This document shows positions 17,104-25,764 of a stretch of 64,000 nt of DNA, piece by piece. A program made the position numbers and the translations under genes. The DNA comes from an uncultured Bacteroidia bacterium (lineage in GTDB: Bacteria > Bacteroidota > Bacteroidia > Bacteroidales > UBA932): contig CADCHE010000005.1 in assembly GCA_902801205.1 (NCBI GenBank), forward strand, positions 62,001-126,000. Direction: 5' to 3'. The stretch's first letter is position 1. Every line of letters begins with the position of its first letter. The notes beneath the pieces were generated by a model that saw only the letters and a list, made by a program, of their open reading frames with translations, was not told where the DNA came from and made no database searches.

Positions 17104-17363
17104 TTCCCGGACGCGTTATCCTCCTCCGAACCGCCTTTCGGGCGCCGCATGATCGCGATCACGTCGATCACCAGGCCGCAGACGATGACGAGGGGAGCGG
17201 CGACCAGGCGCCGGAAGTCGAACATCGCTTCATTGAAATGGTCCGGATCCTTCATCCCGCCTCCGGTGAGGAGGATGAAGCCGGCCGCCATGACGAGCAC
17301 GCCGATCAACAGGGTCCGCAGACCCTTCGACGTCGTCGCCATATCCTTGTTTTCCTTATCCAT
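17100..17363 (-). CDS. DUF3098 small membrane protein
   Basis: This 87-residue protein has two predicted transmembrane helices (GLRTLLIGVLVMAAGFILLTGGG and VAAPLVIVCGLVIDVIAIMRRP). The GGxMKDPxxFNEAMFDFRR loop between them is typical of DUF3098. The family sits between ftsX and uppP in Bacteroidota, as here, which suggests a role in envelope or division, but no activity is known. Confidence 0.92.
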   Translation of the reverse strand: MDKENKDMATTSKGLRTLLIGVLVMAAGFILLTGGGMKDPDHFNEAMFDFRRLVAAPLVIVCGLVIDVIAIMRRPKGGSEEDNASGK

Positions 17364-17369
17364 GCGAAA

Positions 17370-18248
17370 TCAGTAATAGAGTTGGTCCTTCGACAGGGAG
17401 ACGAGCCTCCCCACGACGATGTACGTGCTTGCCACGCAGATCACGACGCCGCTGGCCACGATGATGCCGATCACCCACAGCAGCAGTTCCAGGCTGAAGA
17501 TCTCGAACAGCTGCCGGAACTCGTTGCGCACGAAGAAGAGCACGCCCAGCAGGAGGATCGTGGCGATCAGCGCGGAAAAGAGCCCCTGGAAGACCGCCTG
17601 CACGAGGAACGGTCCGCGGATGAAGGACTTCGTCGCCCCCACCAGCTTCATCGTATGGATCGTGAAGCGCTTCGAGAAGACGTTCAGCCGGATCGTATTG
17701 CCGATCAGGACGAACGAGATGAACAGCAGCAGGGCGATGAAGACCGCCAGCACGAAGGAGATCTTCTGGAGATTCGCACTCAGCCGCTCCAGCAGGGACT
17801 GCTGGTAGACGACCTCGTCCACCTCGGGGAAGGCGGCGATCGCGTCGCGGACCACCGAAAGGCTGTCCGGGAAGACATACCCCGCCTTCAGGGTGACGTC
17901 GACGCTCACCGGGACCGGCGCCGACTCGAAGACGCTCAGGAAATCCTCCCCGAGCATCTCGGACATCTCCCGGATCCCCTGCTCCTTGGTGACCAGGCGG
18001 GTGCTCTTGACGAAAACCATCGAATCCAGCACGGCCTGGAAACGTGCGCCGTCTTCGTCCTCGACCTCCTGGCGGAGCAGGACGGAGACCTGCATGTTCT
18101 CCTTGAAATAGTCGGCCACGCCGCGGGCATTGACGAGCAGGAGGCTCGCAACGCCGATCAGCAGCAGGACGAGGCTGATACTGATGACCGTGGACAGCCA
18201 CGAACCGACCAGCCGCCGGCGGATGATTCTGTTCTCACCTTCTGCCAT
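17370..18248 (-). CDS. ftsX: Cell division protein FtsX (permease-like)
   Basis: A 292-residue four-helix membrane protein, partner of the FtsE ATPase in regulating division-site peptidoglycan hydrolases. There is an N-terminal transmembrane helix (WLSTVISISLVLLLIGVASLLLV), an extracytoplasmic domain, and three C-terminal helices around LVGATKSFIRGPFLVQA, the FtsX signature. I chose the ATG at 18248 (MAEGENRIIRRRL). The ATG at 18266 lies only nine bases past the -7 box, so it would be nearly leaderless. ftsE is not adjacent. Confidence 0.94.
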   Translation of the reverse strand: MAEGENRIIRRRLVGSWLSTVISISLVLLLIGVASLLLVNARGVADYFKENMQVSVLLRQEVEDEDGARFQAVLDSMVFVKSTRLVTKEQGIREMSEMLGEDFLSVFESAPVPVSVDVTLKAGYVFPDSLSVVRDAIAAFPEVDEVVYQQSLLERLSANLQKISFVLAVFIALLLFISFVLIGNTIRLNVFSKRFTIHTMKLVGATKSFIRGPFLVQAVFQGLFSALIATILLLGVLFFVRNEFRQLFEIFSLELLLWVIGIIVASGVVICVASTYIVVGRLVSLSKDQLYY

Positions 18249-18274
18249 GATTGCACAATACACCAAATTCGGTT

Positions 18275-18282
18275 CAAAGATA
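18275..18282 (-). promoter_or_regulatory. -7 promoter element of ftsX
   Basis: On the minus strand this reads TATCTTTG, matching TAnnTTTG. It drives the ftsX-DUF3098-uppP-lpxH genes and is divergent from the element at 18313, 30 bases away. Confidence 0.6.
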
Positions 18283-18312
18283 GTGAAATATCGAAAATTG
18301 AAAAAAAATTCT

Positions 18313-18320
18313 TACCTTTG
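18313..18320 (+). promoter_or_regulatory. -7 promoter element of the glycogen-synthase-like gene
   Basis: TACCTTTG matches the Bacteroidota -7 consensus and lies 34 bases before the ATG at 18355. The run of A residues upstream may act as an UP-like element. Confidence 0.6.
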
Positions 18321-18354
18321 TAAGGTATACAAATTATTAAGAGCGGCGCGCAAT

Positions 18355-19173
18355 ATGGCTAATTCTGTCAAGAGAGTTCTATTCATCCACTCGGAGATCT
18401 TTCCGTTCCTTCCGGAGAGCCCCCTCTCCACGATCGGGCGGAAACTGCCCCAGGGCATCATGGAGCGCGGCCGTGAGATCCGTATCTTCATGCCCCGTTA
18501 CGGCTGCATCAACGAAAGGAAGAACCAGTTGCACGAGGTCATCCGACTCTCCGGCCTGAACATCATCATCGGCGACCTCGACCGGCCGCTGATCATCAAG
18601 GTCGCCTCGGTATCCTCCGCCCGCATGCAGGTTTATTTCATCGACAACGAAGACTACTTCAAACGCCGCCAACTCTCCTTCGACGAGAACGGCAAGTTCT
18701 TCGAAGACAACGACCAACGGGCCATCTTCTTCGCCCGCGGCGTGCTGGAGACCGTGAAAAAGCTGCGCTGGGCCCCCGACATCGTCCATTGCCAGGGGTG
18801 GATCTCCCACCTCGTCCCCCTGTACCTGAAGAAGCTCTATGCGGGCGATCCGATCTTCACCGACTGCAAGGTCGTCACGACCCTGTACGACGAGATCGCC
18901 GGAGAATCCTTCGCTCCCTCCTTCGCTTCGCTGGCCCAGTCGGGCGGCATACAGCCCGCCGACCTCGACCTGCTCGCACAGCCCGATGGCATAACTCTTG
19001 CAGAAACCGCAGCCCGGTACTCCGACGGTATCATCTTCGGATCCGACACCCTAGACCCCCGGCTGACGGACTACTGCAAGGGGCTGAAGGTCCCGGTCCT
19101 TCCGTACGATGCCGCCGCGATGGCGGACGGAAGCTACATCGCGGGGTACGACGCATTTTATGAACAACTGTAG
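18355..19173 (+). CDS. Stand-alone GT5 glycogen/starch synthase N-terminal domain protein
   Basis: This 272-residue protein resembles only the N-lobe of glycogen synthase: VLFIHSEIFPFL, LPQGIMERGREIRIFMPRYG, then DIVHCQGWISHLVPLYLKK and TLYDE. The C-terminal lobe that binds the nucleotide part of ADP-glucose is absent, so the canonical two-lobe active site cannot form. The usual N-terminal KTGGL-type glucan-binding loop is replaced by SPLSTIGRKL. This short form is conserved in Bacteroidota next to a DUF4270 gene, as here (three-base spacing). A non-catalytic or different role is likely; the function is unknown. The open frame extends upstream to 18130, but the promoter at 18313 supports the ATG chosen. 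Confidence 0.88.
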   Translation: MANSVKRVLFIHSEIFPFLPESPLSTIGRKLPQGIMERGREIRIFMPRYGCINERKNQLHEVIRLSGLNIIIGDLDRPLIIKVASVSSARMQVYFIDNEDYFKRRQLSFDENGKFFEDNDQRAIFFARGVLETVKKLRWAPDIVHCQGWISHLVPLYLKKLYAGDPIFTDCKVVTTLYDEIAGESFAPSFASLAQSGGIQPADLDLLAQPDGITLAETAARYSDGIIFGSDTLDPRLTDYCKGLKVPVLPYDAAAMADGSYIAGYDAFYEQL

Positions 19174-19176
19174 GCA

Positions 19177-20793
19177 ATGAAGAAACTCCTTTGTGCGGCG
19201 ATCCTGGCAGCGGGGCTCTGGTCCTGCGTAGAAGTCAACCAGGAGATCGGCGGCGATTTCATCGCCACCAACCAGCAGTACGACATATACACCGCGGAAT
19301 TCGACCTCGAAGACGTCCGGATGGGCAAGATCGACAGCCTCTCGGGCTACTCTTCCAAGCGGATCACGATCGGAGCCGTCCGCGACGACACCTTCGGCCT
19401 CTACCGCCGGGGATGCGCCCTGTCGCTCGTCCCGGTGCTGGACACCTTCGACTTCGGCCGGAACCCGGTCTTCCAGCGCTTCACCTTCCGCGCGGCGCTC
19501 GACTCCACCTCCGTCCCGGACGAGTCGCAGCGCAACATCCTGCAGAACGTTCGCGTCTATCCGCTGACCGAGCCGCTCGACTACAAGAAGAACTTCGCCC
19601 GCACGAAGGTGCCGCATGGCCCGCAGGCCATCTCCAAGGGCGTCCCCGTGACCAACGGAAAGGACTCCCTGGAATTCGACTTCACGGAAGCCTTCGGCAA
19701 GCAGTACCTGAACATCACCCAGCATGACCTGACGGACTTCGATTCCTACATGGCGAAGTTCCCCGGCATCTACATGGAAACCGACGTGCCGCAAGGCGAA
19801 GGCGGACGCATCGACATGTTCCAGATGGACATCCTCCGGCTGAACGGCAACGCGATGCTGCGTACCGACAACTACGCCATCCTCCGCTTCAACGCGGAAT
19901 ACGAGGGGGCCCGCAAGGACACCGCTCTCATCTTCTATTTCAGCCCGATCGCCTTCCAGGACCTCGACTCCCTGGCGAACAACAAGGCCACGCCGTCGCA
20001 GTATGTCTTCAACGTGGATTCCCACGAGACGGACGGCATGATCGGCCCCGCGGACGAGCAGCTGTACATCGAGGGCGGCAGCGGCCTGAAGCCCTACATC
20101 CCCGCGACGGAGATCCGGCGCCTGATCGAAGGGGAAGTGCGCAAGCACGGCGGCACCCTCGCCAACACCGTCATCTCCAAGGCCACCGTCGAACTGCCCT
20201 TCGAGTTCCCGGAGAACAAGGCCCAGATCGACCGGTATCCGAAGATCCTCAGCCCGACCGTCCGCATGCAGACGGACACGACGATGAACTTCGCCGGCCT
20301 GACCGACGCGTCCGTCTCGACAGAGAACCAGGGCGAGATCGACCGGTCACGGCTTGTCTACGCGCCCGACATCACGCACCACGCCCAGCAGCTCATCCGC
20401 CAGGACGATCCGGAGAAGATCCGGGACTACGATGTCTGGTTCTTGGTCATGTGGTATGAGGTGAAGACGACCACGAACGAAAGCGCGGCCCAGCTGGCCG
20501 AATACTACCAGCAGATGGCCTACTACGAGTACTACAACCAGCTCTACGGCGGCGGATACGGCTACGGCAGCTACTATGGCGGCATGGGCGGCGGATACGG
20601 CTACAACAGCTACTACAGCAACTACTACAGCTACGCGATGATGGCCCAGAGCGCCTCGGCGGCGGCGACGAGCACCTCCACCAGTACCGAACTGGACAAG
20701 GACCGCTACTACCGCGCCGTGCTCAACGGCCCGAACGCCCCGGACGGCCGCCGGCCCAAGCTGAAAGTGACCTACGCGATTCCGAAGCGATAA
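19177..20793 (+). CDS. DUF4270 family lipoprotein
   Basis: A 538-residue surface or periplasmic lipoprotein. The signal peptide ends at the lipobox G-L-W-S-C (Cys17). The DUF4270 core follows: GGDFIATNQQYDIYTAEFDL, DSLSGYSSKRITIGAVRDDTFGLY. The family is widespread in Bacteroidota and has no defined activity. Near residues 440-510 there is a striking low-complexity insertion of Tyr and Gly (YYEYYNQLYGGGYGYGSYYG) followed by Ala/Ser/Thr repeats, just before the conserved C-terminal KLKVTYAIPKR. It is cotranscribed with the GT5-like gene. Confidence 0.92.
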   Translation: MKKLLCAAILAAGLWSCVEVNQEIGGDFIATNQQYDIYTAEFDLEDVRMGKIDSLSGYSSKRITIGAVRDDTFGLYRRGCALSLVPVLDTFDFGRNPVFQRFTFRAALDSTSVPDESQRNILQNVRVYPLTEPLDYKKNFARTKVPHGPQAISKGVPVTNGKDSLEFDFTEAFGKQYLNITQHDLTDFDSYMAKFPGIYMETDVPQGEGGRIDMFQMDILRLNGNAMLRTDNYAILRFNAEYEGARKDTALIFYFSPIAFQDLDSLANNKATPSQYVFNVDSHETDGMIGPADEQLYIEGGSGLKPYIPATEIRRLIEGEVRKHGGTLANTVISKATVELPFEFPENKAQIDRYPKILSPTVRMQTDTTMNFAGLTDASVSTENQGEIDRSRLVYAPDITHHAQQLIRQDDPEKIRDYDVWFLVMWYEVKTTTNESAAQLAEYYQQMAYYEYYNQLYGGGYGYGSYYGGMGGGYGYNSYYSNYYSYAMMAQSASAAATSTSTSTELDKDRYYRAVLNGPNAPDGRRPKLKVTYAIPKR

Positions 20794-20819
20794 TCCCGCG
20801 GCAGGATACAAAACAAAAA

Positions 20820-20849
20820 GAGACCACCTTGACGGCGGTCTCCTTTTTT
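20820..20849. terminator. Bidirectional intrinsic terminator
   Basis: GAGACCACC (20820-20828) pairs with GGCGGTCTC (20834-20842), followed on the plus strand by CTTTTTT. The A-rich run just left of the stem gives CTTTTTGTTTT on the minus strand. It lies between the convergent DUF4270 and acpP genes and should serve both. Confidence 0.85.
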
Positions 20850-20862
20850 AATGTAACAAGTC

Positions 20863-21117
20863 TTAGGCCTCTTTTGCCTCGAGCTTCTCCGTGACTTTCG
20901 CGACAGCGTCAGCGACCGTTGCGATGGTGCTGGTCTCCTCGTCCGGAATCTTGATGCCGAAAACACGCTCGAACTCCATAAGCAGCTCGACGGTATCGAG
21001 GGAATCAGCTCCCAGATCATTGGTGAAATTGGCGGTTTCGGTCACCTCGGACTCCTCGACGCCAAGCTTGTCGACGATGATAGCCGTGACTTGCTTTACG
21101 ATTTCTTCATGAGTCAT
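20863..21117 (-). CDS. acpP: Acyl carrier protein
   Basis: An 84-residue acidic helical protein that carries acyl chains on phosphopantetheine during fatty-acid synthesis. The attachment site is Ser39 in [15 protein letters not shown], and [10 protein letters not shown] precedes it as usual. I took the ATG at 21117 ([10 protein letters not shown]). In-frame ATGs at 21120 and 21162 would add one or 15 residues that have no family support. It stands alone rather than next to fabF. No clear promoter was found upstream. Confidence 0.96.
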   Translation of the reverse strand: MTHEEIVKQVTAIIVDKLGVEESEVTETANFTNDLGADSLDTVELLMEFERVFGIKIPDEETSTIATVADAVAKVTEKLEAKEA

Positions 21118-21251
21118 CATTGCAGTAGTAAAATTAGTATTGTTCAATATATCATTATCCATGCCAAAACGGCAACAACCGTTCTCTGCCTAGTGGGGCA
21201 GAATAACTTCGCAAAATAAATAAAAAAACGACAATTCTCCAAATATATGTT

Positions 21252-21259
21252 TATATTTG
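21252..21259 (+). promoter_or_regulatory. -7 promoter element of the GH78 gene
   Basis: TATATTTG followed by T matches TAnnTTTG, 30 bases before the ATG at 21290. The upstream frame start at 21257 lies inside this element, which favours the later start codon. Confidence 0.6.
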
Positions 21260-21289
21260 TCAAAGAACCACCTTTCTAGCAATAACGAA

Positions 21290-23953
21290 ATGAAGAACAT
21301 CTTGAACCTCTTCCTGGCCGCCCTGCTGGCCGTTTTCCCCCTCGCGGGGAAGACCCAGGGCGTATCGCTGAATGTCGTCGGCACGCAAGCCGAATACCAG
21401 AACAATCCCATCGGCATCGACTACGCTCCCCAGCTGAGCTGGCGGATCGAAAGTCCGGACCGGAACGTCCTCCAGACAGCCTGGCGTGTCCTGGTCGCGA
21501 GCTCTCCCGAACGGCTTGCCGCGGACGAGGGGGACATCTGGGACAGCGGCAAGGTCGCTTCCGCCCAGTCGACCTGCATCTCCACGTCGCACATCCCGCT
21601 GACCAGCCGGACGCGTTATTACTGGAAAGTAAAAGTGTGGCAGGACGAGGCCGTTTCCGCCTGGTCCGAACCCGCATTCTTTGAAACGGGCCTGCTGAAG
21701 GCCTCCGACTGGCGGGGCGGCTGGATCGGCTACGTGCCCGGCATCGCCGGCCGTGTCCTGTATTTCAAGGCATCCGCCCATGTCGGCAAACCCGTCGCCT
21801 ACGCCCGCGCCTATGTCGCCGGCATCGGCTACCACAGCCTGTATGTCAACCGCAAGAAGGTGGGCGACCACGTGCTGGACCCGGCCCAGAGCACCTACAG
21901 CAAACGGGTTTATTATGAGACCTATGATATAGGCCCCTACCTGCAGGAAGGCGGCAACAGCTTCGTGGTCCCCGTCGCCCCGGGCTGGCTGGGCACGCCC
22001 CGGCTCCGCGCCCAGGTCGAGATCGTCTTCACCGACGGCACGTTCGCCGTCCTGAACAGCGACGCATTCCGGCACGTCATCGCCGGCCCGACCCTGTATT
22101 CCACCGTCTTCGACGGAGAGGCCTATGACGCCCGGGAGGACAGCGACGACATCTGGGCCTTCGCCACGCCGCCCGGCCTGATGGATGACCGATGGGCCTG
22201 GGCCCACAACACCGACGACCCCGTCGGGGAACTGCACGCCGCCCGCGTAGAGCCCATCCGCGTGGTGGAAGAACTCCGCCCGACCCTCGTCGGAGAGCCC
22301 CGGCCGGGCGTCTATGTCTTCGACGCTGGCCGCAACCTGGCCGGCTGGGTCGCCCTCAAGGTCCGCGGCAAGGCCGGCGACACCATCCGGCTGTATTTCG
22401 CCGAGACCCTCCGCGACGACGGTTCCGTCAACCAGGACAACCTCCGCAACGCCAAGTCGACCGACGCGTACACCTGCGCCGGCACCGGCGAAGAGTGCTG
22501 GGAGCCTTCATTCACCTACCATGGCTTCCGCTTCTTCCAGGTGGAAGGGCTGCCGTACAAGCCCGCCGACAGCGACTTCACCGTGAAGGTGGTCCGCACG
22601 GATGTCCAGACCATCGGGCAGTTCACCTGCGCGAACGACCTGGTGAACCGCATCCACCGGATGGTCGTGAACACCGAGTCCAGCAACCTCCACAGCGTCC
22701 CGACCGACTGTCCACAGCGCGACGAACGCATGGGCTGGCTCAACGACCTGACCGTCAGCCACGAAATCGCCGCCTACAACTTCAACATGGCGCGCTTCTT
22801 CCCGAAGTTCGCCCAGGATATCACCGACACCCAGGACGAAGCCGGCACCATCACCTGCGTGGCCCCGTTCCGGTTCGGCATGCGGCCGGCCGACCCCGTC
22901 TGCGCCAGCTACCTCCTGCTGCCCGCCCGGGCCTATGAGTTCTACGGAAACCGCCAGGCCATCGCCGACCAGTTCGACGGCATGAAGGCCTGGACCGACT
23001 ACCTCGCCTCCCGGACGGAAAACGGCATCGTGAATTACAGCTACTATGGCGACTGGTGCCCGCCGCGCGCCTTCCTGCTCGACCCGAACGGATCCGGCGT
23101 CTCCCGCGACACCCCCGGCACGATGATTTCGACGGGCTACCTGTTCCTGTGCCAGCGCCTGATCTCCAAGATGGCGGAGGTGCTGGGGAAGGATGACGTC
23201 GCCGCAGCTTACAAGACCCTGGCCGAAGGCACCCGTGCCGCCTTCCACCGCACCTTCTGGAACGAAGAGAAGGGCGGATACGCCTCGAACAACCAGGCCT
23301 CCAACGCCTTCGCGCTCTGGCTCGGCATCCCGGAAGGGAAGGATGCCGAACGCGCCCTGGATAACCTCGTGGCGGACGTCCGTGCGCAGGACTACCATCT
23401 GACGACCGGAAACCTCTGCACCAAGTACCTGCTGGACGTGCTCGCCGACGGCGGCCACGTCGAAGAAGCCTGGCGGATCGTCACCCAGGAGACCTATCCC
23501 AGCTGGGGATACATGCTCTCCAAGGGAGCGACCACCGTCTGGGAGCGCTGGGAATACCTCACCGGCGGTGCGATGAACTCGCACAACCATCCGATGATGG
23601 GCACCGTCGACGCCTGGTTCTACCGCCATCTGCTGGGCATCGCGCCCGACTTCGCGCATCCCGGCTTCGAGCGCTTCACCCTCAAGCCCAGCCTGCCGGA
23701 AGACCTCGCCTGGGCGGAAGGCTCGCTGGAAACCGTCAAGGGGACCATCCGTTCCTCCTGGCGCCAGGAGAAAGGACGCCTCGTCTGGGAAGTGGATGTC
23801 CCTGCCAATACCACGGCCGAAGTGCATGTGCCCGCCCGCGGCGGAAAGGGTGTCTCCTGCAACGGAAAGTCCGTCCGCACGACGCCGGAGGGCGACTATG
23901 CCGTCCTCTCCGTCGGTTCAGGACATTACGTGTTCAAGAGCCGGGTCCGATGA
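21290..23953 (+). CDS. Alpha-L-rhamnosidase, GH78
   Basis: This 887-residue secreted enzyme removes terminal alpha-L-rhamnose from plant or microbial glycans. The signal peptide is residues 1-24 (MKNILNLFLAALLAVFPLAG). N-terminal beta-sandwich domains follow (PQLSWRIESPDRNVLQTAWRV, ARAYVAGIGYHSLYVNRKKVGD). The GH78 catalytic six-hairpin barrel contains VPTDCPQRDERMGWLND (about residues 470-485, with the catalytic acid region) and GATTVWERWEYLTGGAMNSHNH. A C-terminal beta domain closes the protein. Its stop overlaps the start of the next gene by four bases, so the two form an operon. Confidence 0.95.
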   Translation: MKNILNLFLAALLAVFPLAGKTQGVSLNVVGTQAEYQNNPIGIDYAPQLSWRIESPDRNVLQTAWRVLVASSPERLAADEGDIWDSGKVASAQSTCISTSHIPLTSRTRYYWKVKVWQDEAVSAWSEPAFFETGLLKASDWRGGWIGYVPGIAGRVLYFKASAHVGKPVAYARAYVAGIGYHSLYVNRKKVGDHVLDPAQSTYSKRVYYETYDIGPYLQEGGNSFVVPVAPGWLGTPRLRAQVEIVFTDGTFAVLNSDAFRHVIAGPTLYSTVFDGEAYDAREDSDDIWAFATPPGLMDDRWAWAHNTDDPVGELHAARVEPIRVVEELRPTLVGEPRPGVYVFDAGRNLAGWVALKVRGKAGDTIRLYFAETLRDDGSVNQDNLRNAKSTDAYTCAGTGEECWEPSFTYHGFRFFQVEGLPYKPADSDFTVKVVRTDVQTIGQFTCANDLVNRIHRMVVNTESSNLHSVPTDCPQRDERMGWLNDLTVSHEIAAYNFNMARFFPKFAQDITDTQDEAGTITCVAPFRFGMRPADPVCASYLLLPARAYEFYGNRQAIADQFDGMKAWTDYLASRTENGIVNYSYYGDWCPPRAFLLDPNGSGVSRDTPGTMISTGYLFLCQRLISKMAEVLGKDDVAAAYKTLAEGTRAAFHRTFWNEEKGGYASNNQASNAFALWLGIPEGKDAERALDNLVADVRAQDYHLTTGNLCTKYLLDVLADGGHVEEAWRIVTQETYPSWGYMLSKGATTVWERWEYLTGGAMNSHNHPMMGTVDAWFYRHLLGIAPDFAHPGFERFTLKPSLPEDLAWAEGSLETVKGTIRSSWRQEKGRLVWEVDVPANTTAEVHVPARGGKGVSCNGKSVRTTPEGDYAVLSVGSGHYVFKSRVR

Positions 23954-25764
23954 GAGCGGCCGGGTGGCTGCCCCTGGCGGCGGCCCTGCTGTCCATCCTC
24001 CTTTCCGCCGCTCCCTGCCCGCAGGCGGACCTGGTAGGCGTGGACGCGTTCGGAAGGGCCTTCGGCCCGGTGGACAGCCTGCGCAGCGACCGGCAGGTCG
24101 GCCTCTTCTACTGGCCCTGGATCGGGCAGCCCCATGCGACCGGTGTCTACGACGCCACCAAGATCCTCGCCCTCCCCGACGGGCTCCGGCTGCTGACCGA
24201 CCCGTCCTTCCAGGACGAGCAGGTGAGCCCGAACCGGCAGGCGCACTGGTGGGGTGAACCGTTGTGGGGGTACTACAACTCCGACGACGAATGGGTCATC
24301 CGCAAGCAGATGCAGATGATCACGCTGGCCGGCGTCGACTTCATCTTCTTCGACCATACCAACGCCGTCATCTACGGCGACGTGGTGCTGAAAGTCTGCA
24401 AAGTGATCCGCGAAATGCAGCAGGAAGGGTGGAATCCGCCCCGGATCGCCAGTTACACGCATTCCCGCTCCTTCCAGACGGTCCGCGCCCTGTACGACCT
24501 GCTGTACCGGGACGGGCGCTACGCGGAGACCTGGTACCGCGTGGACGGCAAGCCGCTGATCATCGCCTACACCGACCCGGCCGACGACCGGGCGGAGGCG
24601 GCTTCACGGGGAGACACCGCCTACGACCCCGGGACGTTGAGCCCCGAAATCCGCTCCTGCTTCCACTTCTTCAAGCCCGACTGGCCTTCCGACCCGACGT
24701 ATCCCGACGGATTCACTTGGATCGAGTGGAAGTTCCCGCAGCCGTACCACACGGAATCCGGGATGATGAACGTCACCGTGGCCAGCCACCCGATGGTGCC
24801 GATGTCCTTCTCGCTGACCCGGGAGAACTGGACGAACTGGGGACGCGGCTGGGACCCCGCCACGCAGCGCAACGTGGCGGAAGACGTCGACAGGGGGACC
24901 TTCTTCCAGGCGCAATGGGACGAGGCGCTGAAAGCGGACCCGCCCATGGTTTCGGTCGGGGGGTGGAACGAATGGATCGCGTACAAGCAGCCCTGGGACG
25001 GGGAGTACATGCTCTGCGACGCCGCCACAAAAGAGTATTCCCGCGACATCGAGCCGATGAAAGGCGGGTACGAAGACGCTTTCTACCTGCAGCTGATCCG
25101 CAACATCCTCCGGTACAAGGGCGCGGGCGACGGCCGGGGCGCCGTCCCTGCGCACCGCATCCGGTGGCGGAACGCTTCCGCCGGTTGGGAGGGGGCACCG
25201 TATGCCGTGCGGAACACCGATGCGGCGTTCCTCCCGCGCGACGCGTTCGGCAATGCGAAGACCGTGCGCTACACCGCGCCCGCGCCGGCACGCAAGCTGG
25301 TGGAAGTGCGGGTCGCCCACGACCGGAAGCACCTGTATTTCCGCATCGAGGCGAAAGAGGACTTCGGCAGGCTGTCCGGAGAGGAACTGACGCTCCTCAT
25401 CGGCTGCGGCCAGCCCGGGCCGCGGGCGTGGGAATGCTACGATTACGTGGTGGGCCGCCGGATCCGCGGCAGGAAAGCGTCCATCGAACGGCTGGCGGGC
25501 GGCCGGGACGTCCTCCCCGCCGGGAAAGCCGCCCTGGTCCTGGACGGCAATGTCCTGCAAATCCGGATCCCCCGCCGGAGCATCGGCTTGAAGGCGGCGG
25601 ACCGTTTCTACTTCAAGGTGGCGTCGGACGTGCCGCTCCCGGGCGACATCATGGACACCTATCTCGCGGGCAGCGCGATTCCGATGGGCCGCCTGAGCTA
25701 CCTGTATGTCATGCAGGATCCTGCCCGGCAGACAGGCGGCTGCGCCAGATCCGGAGACCGTTGA
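23950..25764 (+). CDS. GH99/GH71-like secreted glycosidase candidate
   Basis: A 604-residue protein with an N-terminal signal peptide (hydrophobic 5-20). Residues 45-390 look like a TIM barrel of the GH99/GH71-like type: VGLFYWPWIGQPHATGVYD, YYNSDDEWVIRKQMQM, GVDFIFFDHTN, KPLIIAYTDP, VSVGGWNEWIAYKQP. Residues from about 405 resemble a CBM9-like or DOMON-like beta-sandwich (RVAHDRKHLYFRIEAKEDF, YFKVASDVPLPGDIMDTYL). Catalytic residues are not assigned. The ATGA overlap with the GH78 gene suggests joint action on a rhamnose-capped glycan. The last 56 bases overlap antisense with pnuC. Confidence 0.75.
   Translation: MRAAGWLPLAAALLSILLSAAPCPQADLVGVDAFGRAFGPVDSLRSDRQVGLFYWPWIGQPHATGVYDATKILALPDGLRLLTDPSFQDEQVSPNRQAHWWGEPLWGYYNSDDEWVIRKQMQMITLAGVDFIFFDHTNAVIYGDVVLKVCKVIREMQQEGWNPPRIASYTHSRSFQTVRALYDLLYRDGRYAETWYRVDGKPLIIAYTDPADDRAEAASRGDTAYDPGTLSPEIRSCFHFFKPDWPSDPTYPDGFTWIEWKFPQPYHTESGMMNVTVASHPMVPMSFSLTRENWTNWGRGWDPATQRNVAEDVDRGTFFQAQWDEALKADPPMVSVGGWNEWIAYKQPWDGEYMLCDAATKEYSRDIEPMKGGYEDAFYLQLIRNILRYKGAGDGRGAVPAHRIRWRNASAGWEGAPYAVRNTDAAFLPRDAFGNAKTVRYTAPAPARKLVEVRVAHDRKHLYFRIEAKEDFGRLSGEELTLLIGCGQPGPRAWECYDYVVGRRIRGRKASIERLAGGRDVLPAGKAALVLDGNVLQIRIPRRSIGLKAADRFYFKVASDVPLPGDIMDTYLAGSAIPMGRLSYLYVMQDPARQTGGCARSGDR

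Noticed and set aside
21185-21202. Small TCTGCC/GGCAGA inverted repeat between acpP and the GH78 gene
   Set aside because: Only six pairs, no T-run and no second copy; likely chance in an otherwise unremarkable divergent promoter region.
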